Assembly: GCF_905171765.1 (NCBI RefSeq)
Contig: NC_053397.1
Location: forward strand, 118,788,378-118,852,377
Source of the DNA: Bufo bufo
Taxonomy: Eukaryota; Chordata; Amphibia; Anura; Bufonidae
Length of the DNA stretch: 64,000 bases
Reading direction: 5' to 3'
In this document: positions 55,530 to 64,000 of the stretch, piece by piece
Position numbering within the stretch: position 1 is the first letter of the stretch
Layout of the letters: every line of letters starts with the position of its first letter
Notes under the pieces: model-generated
What the model saw: the letters and a program-made list of their open reading frames with translations, nothing else
Database searches by the model: none
What the model was told of the DNA's origin: nothing
Translations under genes and position numbers: made by a program

Positions 55530-56809
55530 CATGGAGGTCCAGGCGTCCAACAAGCAGGAGACTTGTTCAGACTCCCCCGTCCAGGCCCCTGTATAGTAGC
55601 CACGCTTTATGTGCTTTGACAGGGGTGTTTTTTTTAGCAATTCCCTTTGCTAAATTAGTCTCTATTCCCTTTTCCCTTAGACTGCTAAAGAGTCAGGGCA
55701 CAAACCACATGGAGACCCTAAAGGAAGGGAAAGAAGTGTGCGACCTGCCAAACAAGGCTTCTGGAGTCATATAAAAAACAGTCATGCCCAGAATGCATTT
55801 CCAAAATTCTTAAAGACGAACGGTCACCCCTTCTTTCAGACTTGAGGGATACCAAAAGAGCCAGGATCCAGTCAGGCTCTGATTCAGAGGAAGAGGGACT
55901 ATGCGCTTCAGACGGAATCGACGATGACTCAGTGTCCTTTCCTCATGATGAACAACGTAGATATTTCTTTTCATCCGAGGATCTAGATCCTCGGGTCTTA
56001 AAGTCAGGAAAAGAAAGGTCTTCCCAGTAAATAAAAATCTAAAAGATCTTATTACAGAAGAATGGGCAGATGGAGAAAAGAAGCTCTTCATTCCCAGAGA
56101 TTTCAAAAATCAACTGCGATTCGATCCGAAGGACACTAATCTCTGGGACGAGGTCCCAAAAGTAGATGTCCAGGTGGCCAAGGTTGTTAAAAAGACCTCA
56201 ATACCATTTGAGGATTCATCGCAGCTGAGGGATCCCATGGATAGGAATTGGGATGGTCTGCTGAAAAAATCCTGGGAGTCAGGGGCAGCTACAATTAACA
56301 CTAACATTGCTGCCACTTCAGCTTCCAGAGCCTTAGTCTTATGGATTAATCAACTGGAGAGTCACCTCAGGGCTAAGACATCCAGGGAAGAAATCTTACG
56401 AGTCACTTCCTCTGTTAAAGATGGCCTCAAGTTTCCTGGCGGACGCTTCAGCGGAAACTATTAGATTTGCAGCTAAATCCCAGTCTCAGACTAATGCTGC
56501 TAGACGTGCCCTCTGGCTCAAGTCCTGGTCTGGGGATGTAGCGTCTAAGAACAGACTCTGCTCCATACCATTCTCTGGTTCTTTTTTGTTCAGCCCAGTC
56601 TTGGACTCTATTCTCCAGAACGCGGCGGATAACAAAAAAGGATTTCCTGAGGAGAAACCTAAAAAGCCGCAGCCCTTTCGTAGACCCTGTGGCCAAAGTC
56701 AGGCCAAGGCTTATAGAGGGAAAGGTAAATCGGGCCGTTGGAGCTACCCCAAAGGGGGCAGGGGAAGGGGTTTCCTCTTCAACCCCAATACCAACACAGG
56801 AAAACCGTG
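55530..56809 (+). pseudogene. DIRS gag-like gene
   Basis: A likely start MEVQASNKQE lies at about 55531. Readable segments in sequence: an acidic SGSDSEEEGLCASDGIDDDS, then (after a frameshift near 56010) EEWADGEKKLFIPRDFKNQL and MDRNWDGLLKKSWESGAATI, then (frameshift near 56425) a helical part SFLADASAETIRFAAKSQSQ and a basic, glycine-rich tail KGGRGRGFLFNPNTNTGKP ending at 56809. The basic tail is suited to RNA binding. Similar first-ORF proteins occur in vertebrate DIRS elements. At least two frameshifts and a stop near 55593 disable it. Confidence 0.8.
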
Positions 56810-58691
56810 ACGCCAGACCGGTAGGAGGGAGACTTAGTCACTTTTGGGAAAGATGGAAGAGAGTTACTCACAACCAGTGGATCCTGGACTCCATCAGGGA
56901 CGGCTTCAGGATAGATTTCAGAACTCCTCCTCCACAAACCTTCCAGGTGACTTACTTCGAATCTCCTCTCCTTCAGCAACAGCTGCTGTCAGATATACAA
57001 AAGCTTCTGGTTCTGGGAGCTATCACCCAGGTCCCTCCTCCCCAGCATTTCACAGGACACTATTCAAGACTATTCTTTGTGAAGTAGCCAGACGGGGCGG
57101 TAAGGACGATCATCAATTTAAAATTTCTAAACAGGTGGGTGACCTACTACAGGTTCAAGATGGAGTCAATAAGATCCACTACTCCTTTGATCCCACCAGG
57201 TGCTCACCTTTGCACACTGGACCTCAAGGATGCGTACTACCACATCCCCATACAACATCAACAGTATCTAAGGTTTGCGGTCAAGTACAAGGAGGAGATC
57301 CTTCACTACCAATTTCAGTGCCTGCTGTTCGGGATCTCATCTGCCCCCGTCTCTTCACAAAGATAGTATCAGAAATGATGGCCTACCTTCGCCAGAGTTC
57401 GATTACAATCGTGCCCTACTTGGACGATTTTCTGCTGATAGCAGATTCAGCCCAAAAGTTGGAGGGGGACATCCATCAGACTTTAGCCCTATTCAAAGAT
57501 CTGGGGTGGATCTTGAACTATCCAAAATCGGACCTGGTACCAGACACGAGGAAAGAATTCCTGGGCACTCTCCTGGACACGAGGATACAACACTCCTTTC
57601 TACCAGAGAGGAAACAAATCAATATGAGAGAAATGATGGAGTCGTTCAAAAAGAAGAGAACCCACTCAATCAGAGAAGCCATGCAGATCCTGGGACTGAT
57701 GACCTCCTGTATCTCAATTATACCTTGGGCCCAATTCCACTCCAGGACCCTCCAGGGGGCAGTGTTGACAGCCTGGAACAGAGACCGTCTCTGAACTCAA
57801 AGATAAAATTGTCAGACAGAGTTTTGAAATCCCTGTCCTGGTGGATAGATCCGGAGAATTTGGAGAAGGGGGTTCTGTGGAATATGTCTCCAGCCATAAC
57901 AGTTACCACGGATGCAAGTCTGAATGGCTGGGGGGGGGGGGCATGTGGACCAACATCTCTTCCAGGGTTCTTGGGTGCTTCAGGACAGAATAAGGTCCTC
58001 AAATTACCAGGAACTGAAGGCAGTGCTGAAGACTCTGAGAGCCAAGCATCTTCTCCAAGGTCAACACGTCAGGATCCTATCCGACAATATAACGCCAGTT
58101 TGTTATCTAAAGAGACAGGGCGGAACCAGATGCCCGCTCCTTCAGGATCTAGCAGATCAGATTTTCACATGGGCAGAAAGGGAAATCCTGTCCATTTCAG
58201 CTACCCATTTAAAGGGGTCTCAGAACTTGAGAGCCGACTTCCTAAGTCGTCACAGGATCGACGCGGGAGAATGGAGTCTGAACAAACAGGTTTTCAAGCA
58301 GATCTGCCAGGTATTGCGCCAACCAGAGATAGATCTCTTCGCATCCAGGGAAAATTCTCAGCTGGACTGTTTCTACTCTCTAAACCCCAGTGGAAACCCA
58401 GTGGCAGTAGATGCCCTAGCCCAGAGTTGGGACATGAAACTGGCATACGCCTTTCCTCCTTTGCCCCTAATCCCGGCAATCTTAAAGAAGATGAGGACCA
58501 GCTCTACCACTCTGATCCTAATTGCGCCAGACTGGCCCAAGAGAGCCTGGTACCCTATCTTGAAAGAGATGTCAGTCAAAGATCCGTACCCCCTTCCATG
58601 CAGGAAAGACCTGTTAACACAAGGGCCTCTGGAACATCCCAATCTCAACAAGCTGAGACTGACTGCCTGGATCCTGAGAGGCAGACCTTGA
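56689..58691 (+). pseudogene. DIRS reverse transcriptase / RNase H
   Basis: Overlaps the gag end. RT: HFWERWKRVTHNQWILDSI, IINLKFLNRWV, LCTLDLKDAYYHIPIQHQQY (first catalytic D, near 57225), FQCLLFGISSAP, and TIVPYLDDFLLIAD (YLDD near 57420). RNase H: TVTTDASLNGWGGG (near 57905), SSNYQELKAVLKTLR, RILSDNITPVCYLKRQGG. The terminal part has IDLFASRENSQLDCF and PLIPAILKKM, seen in DIRS proteins and sometimes described as methyltransferase-like. Breaks: TAG at 57085, frame changes near 57350 and 57760, and a G-run frameshift at about 57931-57941. Confidence 0.9.
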
Positions 58692-59707
58692 AGGAAAAGG
58701 GTCTCTCCGACCAGTCAATATCAACCCTGCAACAAGGCCGTAAACCGGTAACCTCGGCCATATATCTTAAAATATGGAAGAGATTCTCATCTTGGCTAGC
58801 TCAGAATCATCCAGGGACTAGAAATCCGTCCATAGGCCACATACTAGATTTCCTGCAGAGAGGGTTTGATATGGGTTTAAAACCTAGCACACTCAAGGTA
58901 CAGATCTCAGCCTTAAGTAGCTGCTTAGACTTTCCATTAGCAGAACACAGGTGGGTCAAGAGATTTGTCAGGGCAGTTTCCAGAATGCGACCCACCTTAA
59001 GACAAACGGTTCCCACATGGGACTTAAATGTAGTACTGAACAGCTTATGTGATTCTCCTTTCGAACCCATTGAGGATATATCTGACAAACTCCTATCCTT
59101 CAAGACTGTGTTTCTACTAGCCATCACTACTGCCCGTAGGATAGGCGAGATTCAGGCCCTGTCAGTTAGGGAACCCTTTTTGAGGATCCTAGACGATAGG
59201 ATAGTTCTTAAGTTGGATCATTCCTTTTTTCCCAAGGTTGTTTCAGTGTTTCACAGAGAACAGGAGATAATTCTCCCTTTATTTTGTACCGCTCCCAAAA
59301 ACATACAGGAGGAACGGTTCCACTGTCTGGATGTGAGGAGAACAGTCCTCGCCTACATCAAGCGGACGAAACCTTGGAGAAAATCGCCAAACCTCTTCAT
59401 CCAATTCGGAGGTAGAAACAAGGGATGCAAAGCCTCTAAGACCTCTTTAGCCCGCTGGATCAAGGAGACCATCAGGGAATGTTATAGACTACAGAATCTG
59501 TCTTGCCCCATAGCTTTGAGGGCTCATTCTACCAGAGCCATGGCTACAACCTGGGCAGAGAAAGCAGGAGCTTCCATCGATCAAATCTGCAAGGCAGCAA
59601 CCTGGTCTTCCTCCACTACCTTTGTAAGACACTACAGACTGGACTCAATGGCCAATCAGGACTTAGCCTTTGGCCGTAAGGTCCTACAGGCAGTGGTCCC
59701 CCCCTAA
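58690..59707 (+). CDS. DIRS tyrosine recombinase
   Basis: An uninterrupted frame to TAA at 59705 (extending upstream as an open overlap with the RNase H region, where no obvious start codon decides the beginning). Core-binding part: TSAIYLKIWKRFSSWLAQN. Catalytic part: TTARRIGEIQAL (first arginine), ALRAHSTRAMATTWA (HxxR) and TTFVRHYRLD (nucleophilic tyrosine). All the tetrad-type residues expected of a DIRS recombinase are present, so this domain may still be intact, although the rest of the element is not. The enzyme would integrate circular DNA intermediates by site-specific strand exchange. Confidence 0.9.
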
Positions 59708-59727
59708 GATTACGTTCCAAGTTGTTA

Positions 59728-59822
59728 GTTCTCCATGGGTGCTGTCATGGAGGACATCCTGGAAACATATATTTAGTTTACCGGTAAATGGCTTTCCAGG
59801 AGTCCGGAATGACAGCACCCAA
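59728..59822. repeat. DIRS internal complementary region
   Basis: The left half (GTGCTGTCATGGAGGACATC) is complementary to the outer end of the left terminus. The right half (TTACCGGTAAATGGCTTTCC) is complementary to the outer end of the right terminus. It thus recreates the junction of the two ends of a circle, the template used to complete the termini in DIRS replication. Confidence 0.9.
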
Positions 59823-59929
59823 TACTACCCCCCCTTTTTGGTTTGTATGACTTATACTGTTACTGTATACAGTGTGAATTAACATTGTTCTCAAAATAAA
59901 GATGTGTCAGCCTATCCGGTGTAGTACGT

Positions 59930-60077
59930 TATAAGAACACTGGAGAGAGGGGGTGGGGAGGGGCCTTTTAAACTGTCTCTCTTCCTGTCCCTACAGAAGC
60001 CAATAAGGACATCCTCCATGGGTGCTGTCATTCCGGACTCCTGGAAAGCCATTTACCGGTAAACTAAATATATGTTT
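59930..60077. repeat. DIRS right inverted terminal repeat
   Basis: Inverted copy of the left terminus extended by about 45 bp (GACTCCTGGAAAGCCATTTA) that is absent from the left end. The extension is matched only by the internal complementary region. Confidence 0.88.
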
Positions 60078-60505
60078 CTGGGTCACTGAACTACCTCAGC
60101 ACGACCAAAGGCTTTGAAAAAACGCCATCGCCTCCAATCTCCCAAACAAGCACACGAGCACAGTCATCACTACCCCAAGATTGACGCATAGAGGAATAAA
60201 ATTTATGTCATGAGTGTGTCAACTATTGACAACTCTTTGCGGTTGTCTAAAATCTATTCGATACACGTCCCCTGATAAGGGACGTAATAGGGATTAAACT
60301 GATAAGAATAGTACTACTTAACACACCGCTCATATAGGGTGGCACAGTACATTGCACGGCGCACGCGCCGTGCCCCAAATTGGAAGTAGGAGGACCAACC
60401 AAGCATCTTTTTCCATCTCCCGGTTCCTAAAATCTATTCCATACACCGGCCCCTGATAGGGAACAAAACAGAGAGTAAACTGGTAAGAACAGATTTTTTG
60501 AATAA
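60078..60505. other. hAT-B 3' region after DIRS
   Basis: Non-coding. Two related phrases, AATCTATTCGATACACGTCC and AATCTATTCCATACACCGGC, lie about 180 bp apart. An A-run at 60506-60517 marks the junction to a duplicated hAT segment. Confidence 0.5.
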
Positions 60506-61030
60506 AAAAAAAAAAGAGGACAGCCTCTGTGGAGCTGGGTATTTTTTGGCCGCGTTACTGAACGCTCATGCACAATGGCTGTAGGCTCATGCGTCCTTTT
60601 GCGGAGGTGACAAACCTGGTCAGTCAAACCCAAGGACACATCATCGACCTCATCCCATATGCGTTTTTTCTGGAGCGTGCCCTGCGAAGAGTGCTGGATC
60701 AGGCCGTAGATGAGCATGAAGAGGAAGAGTTGTGGTCACCATCACCACAAGAAGCAGCCTTGTCGTCGTCGATTGCTGGGCCTGCGGCAACGCAGAGAGA
60801 GGAGTCTGAAGAAGAGGAGTCAGAGGAGTAAGGTGGCTTTGAGAAGGTGGAAGACCAACCACAGCAGGCGTCCCAGGGGGCTTGTTGTCACCTTTCGGGG
60901 ACCCTTGGTGTTGTACATGGCTGGGTGGAGGAAGAGACCTTCAATGACGTCAGTGAGGACAAGGAACGGGACGAGGCTAGCTTGGTATCCAACCTTGTGC
61001 AAATGGGGAGTTTGCAGTTGTGCAATTTGA
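60506..61030 (+). pseudogene. Second partial hAT-B transposase copy
   Basis: Matches 53205-53720 of the main copy (CRLMRPFAEVTNLVSQTQGH, FFLERALRRVLDQAVDEHEE, acidic insert, SNLVQMGS) with separate substitutions and stops, so it is a related but distinct copy. It joins directly to the right terminal part of the element (61031-61430). The junction with the A-run suggests a composite element made from two hAT-B relatives. Confidence 0.75.
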
Positions 61031-61430
61031 CTGTTTGCGGTTGTTTGCGGTGTGTTAAACGGGGAGTTTGGTCTGTCATAGTTTGGTCTGTCATTGTGAA
61101 GCGGGCGTAACCCTTACACTACCTGATCGATACAACATCATACCTGATGTTTTAAAGCACGTTATTCCAAACAATTTAGGAATGTTAATCCTTTATGGAT
61201 TAAAACCCGACTCTGCGTCAACTACGTATTTTCCATGGGAGTTTTGACATGGATCCCCCTCCGGCATGCCACAGTCCAGGTGTTAGTCCCCTTGAAACAA
61301 CTTTTCCATCACTATTGTGGCCAGAAAGAGTCCCTGTGGGTTTTAAAATTCACCTGCCTATTGAAGTCTATGGCTGTTCGCCTGGTTCGCTCGTTCGCGA
61401 ATGGAAAATTTTATGTTCGCGACATCTCTA
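61031..61430. repeat. hAT-B right terminal region
   Basis: Non-coding, ends GTTCGCGACATCTCTA. Clusters of GTTCGC motifs (61380-61420) mirror those near 36530-36600 and are probable transposase binding sites. Confidence 0.8.
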
Positions 61431-61494
61431 TGTGGAGCTTGAAAAAATGCAATTCTTTGACAGTTTTATGTTTTGTTTTTTGTTTTTCTTCTTT

Positions 61495-62976
61495 ATAATA
61501 GATTTTATTGAGACATTTAGTACAAGGAACAGCAATTATTATTATACATGGACAATGGACACAGGGTGTTGTAGCATTAAGTTAACTTGTTATAGTCAGT
61601 CTTTGATGGAGTGGTCTTGAACGACCGACCGTTAAGTCCCTGTATGTGATGAAAGTCCAATAAAGAACTCTATGTTAGTCCATGTTCCTGAGTTTCTTCT
61701 GTTTCATGGTGAAAGATTAGAAGGCATATAATAAGCCAACAGAGTTATAACATAAACTCAAATAAAAAAACAAAAACCATGAGGTTACAGGGTTTATAAA
61801 ACATAAAAAACTGAGAAAAAGCAATGTGCAATTGTTATATAGGAATACTGCCCACATGGGCTACATTTAACACCTTAGCGAGCAACTTAGTTACCTCCTA
61901 AGGGCATGCATTTTCAGGGTATACGTAAATATAATGTCAAGTCGATATATTTGGATATAAGGACCCCCATTGAGACCAGAGGCGAGTAAATGACTGTAGT
62001 TTACATCTCTGGAAAGCTAAAGTACTTTCATAGAGATAATTATTAGACACCATGTAGTGTAATTCACCTCTAGTAGGTATGACAGCCCCCTTCCAGTTTC
62101 TAGCAATAGAAAGTTTGGTAGTATGTAAGATATGACATACGATACATCTGCACTGGATTGGTACTGAGTCAATACCTATTAACAATAGTGCAAAAGCTGG
62201 GGTAAGCTTATCCATCTCGGGGCAAAGAGTCTGTATCAGTGCCTTGACGGATTCCCAGAATGACCGTAGTCTAGGACAAGACCAGAAAACGTGGAATAGA
62301 GAGCCCACATTTCCGCATCCCCTCCAGCAATAGGGAGAAGAGGTTTGATATATCTTAGCTAACCTTAGCAGTGTATAATACCAGCACAGAAGCAGTTTAT
62401 AATATTGCTCCCAGTGCGATGCGCAATTCGTTGCTATATGAACCCATTTAAATGCAGATGTCTATTCAGTCTGGGAAAATGATTCTGCCAGGTCTTTCTC
62501 CCATTGAATCATTTGAGGTCCCTTATGAAAGGTCAAGCTCTGTGTTAATAGGGTATAATATGGTCTAATTACCCTTTGGAGAGGTAGGAGTGTACGATCT
62601 TGTTTAATGGTTCAGGAATTGACATGTTATGTAGCTTCAATTTAGACAGGTAGGATACCATCTGGTTATACTTAAATTGCTCCATGTCGGGGAAGCGGAA
62701 ATGCTCTTGTAGGTGACTAAAGGTCCGGAACCCATTCTGATGGACTAATTGGGATATATTTTGAAAGCCCCGATTTGTCCATTCCCTCAGGTCTAAGTCC
62801 TGTATATGGTTTTCTAATACTTGTATAGGGATCTGAATAGTGGTCAAAGAGGAAGGGTTGACCTTAGCAGTTATGCCTGCATTCCATGCTTTTAAATTTG
62901 CTACAACTGTTGGCGGGGTCTCTGGAGGCATTGTTGACATAGTGGTAGGTGGGTCATTCCATGTCAAGTGGACCAA
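61495..62976 (-). pseudogene. L1/Tx1-like LINE, ORF2 C-terminal part
   Basis: Minus strand, 5'-truncated near 62976. Readable: LDLREWTNRGFQNISQLVHQ, FPDMEQFKYNQMVSYLSKL, and after frame breaks the C-terminal cysteine-containing motif CWRGCGNVGSLFHVFWSCP (near 62290), typical of L1/Tx1 ORF2 ends. The 3' end lies near 61495 with an AATAAA signal (complement at about 61503-61508) followed by an A-rich tail. RT and endonuclease are missing. Not functional. Confidence 0.8.
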
Positions 62977-63553
62977 CCTAAAAATTGAATAAAATTTTGC
63001 ACAGATGTTCCCTAGGGTCCTACATGAAATCTTACAATATTTTTCATCTGGGCCTCTGTTGGTTCCAGAGTTTCAGGCAGCTGATGATGGACCAGCTATA
63101 ATGCGCTGCTTGCTGCGTAACCCAAAGTGGCAACCCAAGAGTTTTGGCCCATGCAATATATCTTAAGGTCACATACACAAGCTTTCCAACCAACTTGAAG
63201 ACAAGATATGATTAGACAAAGAAATGACATGACATTCATTTTTGCTACTACCGGGGTAGAAATATCTCAAATGTGTAATTTAAATTTGTTTTGTATTAAT
63301 CTCATCTAAAAGAACATGTTTTTTGCCACAGTCACCCTGTTTTATCTTTGACCTGGCCTTATATTGGCCAGAACTATGCTCACAAGAATGTACCTATTTT
63401 GCATGTGTGTAAAAACTTCACTACAAGGAGACATTTTTTGTGGCCTCCTGTCTGACAGGCTGGTGAGCCAGAAACATAAGATTATGTAGTGCTGCTGAGC
63501 TTGTTATCCTAATATAACTTTTAGCTATATTTCCATACACATATTCTAATTAA
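62950..63553. other. Unassigned sequence, possible transposon start
   Basis: The LINE similarity stops near GGGTCATTCCATGTCAAG (62952). The sequence changes character there and could be a transposon terminus. No frame longer than noise in 62980-63553. Confidence 0.3.
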
Positions 63554-64000
63554 TTGTGGGTTGCCATTTTAAATTGCCACATTTATCATCAATCTTGCAT
63601 TGGACGACTCAGCTACTGCCAGTTCAACAGAATTATTGCCATTGCCAAGGAGCAATTTCTAACAACCAGAGAAGATATCAGCCATGGTGTCCAAGCTTTA
63701 TTGAAGAAAAACAAGAAAGTAAAACACAACATGCATACTAAAATTGCTAAAAATACAGATTTCACAAGACTTCTCTTCCAATCTTTCTCAAATTGCACAA
63801 AGTTTTGAATTTACTGTCAATGTTCACCAAAACATATTGTGAGAAGACATATTGCTTGCCAGATAATGTTGTGGGTGCATCAAGGGAAGCAATGACATGC
63901 TCTTCTGGAACCCAGCAAGTGTCTTTGCACGAAGGACATTAAAATGACCTTGCAGGACCATGGGGATGCAAGAAATTGATCAAACCATCATGCTCCTCAA
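63554..64000 (+). pseudogene. Decaying reading frame of unknown family
   Basis: An 84-codon frame (63554-63808) contains LSYCQFNRIIAIAKEQFLTT, REDISHGVQALLKKNKKVKH and KNTDFTRLLFQSF. It looks like genuine protein sequence (helical, charged) rather than noise. Downstream, coding-like sequence continues in other frames (QSFEFTVNVHQ, CQIMLWVHQGKQ, KMTLQDHGDARN) with stops, up to the window end. I do not recognise the family. Position next to a possible terminus suggests a transposon protein, but a host pseudogene is equally possible. Confidence 0.4.

Larger units (their letters stand above)
54902..60077 (+). mobile_element. DIRS retrotransposon with both termini
   Basis: A 5.2-kb tyrosine-recombinase retroelement inserted in the hAT-B 3' region. 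Inverted terminal repeats: 54902-55025 (GTTTTCCAGGACGTCCTCC) and about 59930-60077. An internal complementary region lies at 59728-59822. Gag-like, RT/RNase H and tyrosine recombinase frames are in the order and overlap expected for DIRS. Both junctions share GTTT and no target duplication is visible, as expected for recombinase-mediated integration. Confidence 0.93.
36514..61430 (+). mobile_element. hAT-B transposon, enlarged by nested insertions
   Basis: Terminal inverted repeats TAGAGATGTCCCGAAC at 36514 and TAGAGATGTCGCGAAC (complement) ending at 61430. The 8-bp duplication TGTGGAGC is at 36506-36513 and 61431-61438. Between them are the hAT-B transposase in two pieces, Gypsy-4 (38162-52200), a DIRS element (54902-60077), and a duplicated internal hAT segment (60506-61030). 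Without the insertions it would be about 5.7 kb. Confidence 0.9.

Noticed and set aside
57275..58690. A long novel protein fused to the tyrosine recombinase
   Set aside because: This part of the 810-codon frame mostly overlaps RT/RNase H coding in another frame. Only short pieces (near 57780-57930, RNase H start) are genuine, owing to frameshifts.

Overview
This window looks like a stretch of a large, repeat-rich amphibian genome, most likely a frog or toad. The evidence is the mixture of element classes: chromodomain Gypsy (Tf1/sushi group), DIRS, Penelope-like, CR1/Rex1-like and L1/Tx1-like LINEs, Tc1 elements, large hAT transposons, and CpG-bearing foldback MITEs. Only one piece of ordinary host gene is visible: a 167-bp exon with clean splice sites at 36001-36167. 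It resembles a C-terminal-half exon of FOXRED2, an FAD-dependent oxidoreductase, on the + strand. The window is therefore probably intronic to a FOXRED2-like gene. No rRNA, CRISPR array or prokaryotic feature was seen.

Layout. 1-1414: partial hAT-type MITE and a foldback repeat. 1417-3394: a Tc1 element with another Tc1 inside it. 3427-28065: a non-coding amphibian repeat split by two LTR insertions. Gypsy-1 (3921-9444, minus) is complete with a 5-bp target duplication. Gypsy-2 (11064-27736, plus) has a one-stop hAT transposon (hAT-A, 14440-19976) in its pol and a third chromodomain element, Gypsy-3 (21569-27149, minus), in its 3' LTR. 28077-29440: CR1/Rex1-like LINE. 29474-30060: solo LTR. 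29909-31378: a 733-bp-arm, almost perfect palindrome. 32390-33620: hAT fragment and a Penelope GIY-YIG endonuclease relic. 34186-35880: foldback MITEs. 36001-36167: host exon.

36514-61430: a hAT element (hAT-B) whose 8-bp target duplication is recognisable 25 kb apart because the element has been filled by others. These are Gypsy-4 (38162-52200), which carries a Penelope-type inverted structure with hammerhead ribozyme motifs (41542-47078), an LINE inside that, and a short hammerhead-led insertion (47954-48413). A DIRS element (54902-60077) with gag, RT/RNase H, tyrosine recombinase, inverted termini and an internal complementary region is also inside. 61495-62976: L1/Tx1-like LINE tail. 62950-64000: unassigned element with a decaying reading frame.

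The most informative signal concerns replication. The three chromodomain Gypsy elements lack a tRNA-type primer site. Instead, the 11 nt directly after the 5' LTR are complementary to a sequence in the LTR exactly 28 nt downstream of a TATA-like box, where the RNA should begin. The complementarity is kept although the sequence differs between elements, including a compensatory change between Gypsy-1 and Gypsy-3. This is the signature of Tf1-type self-priming. By contrast, Gypsy-4 has an ordinary TGG-starting tRNA primer site. Almost every element gene here carries frameshifts or stops, so the reading frames are annotated as pseudogenes.
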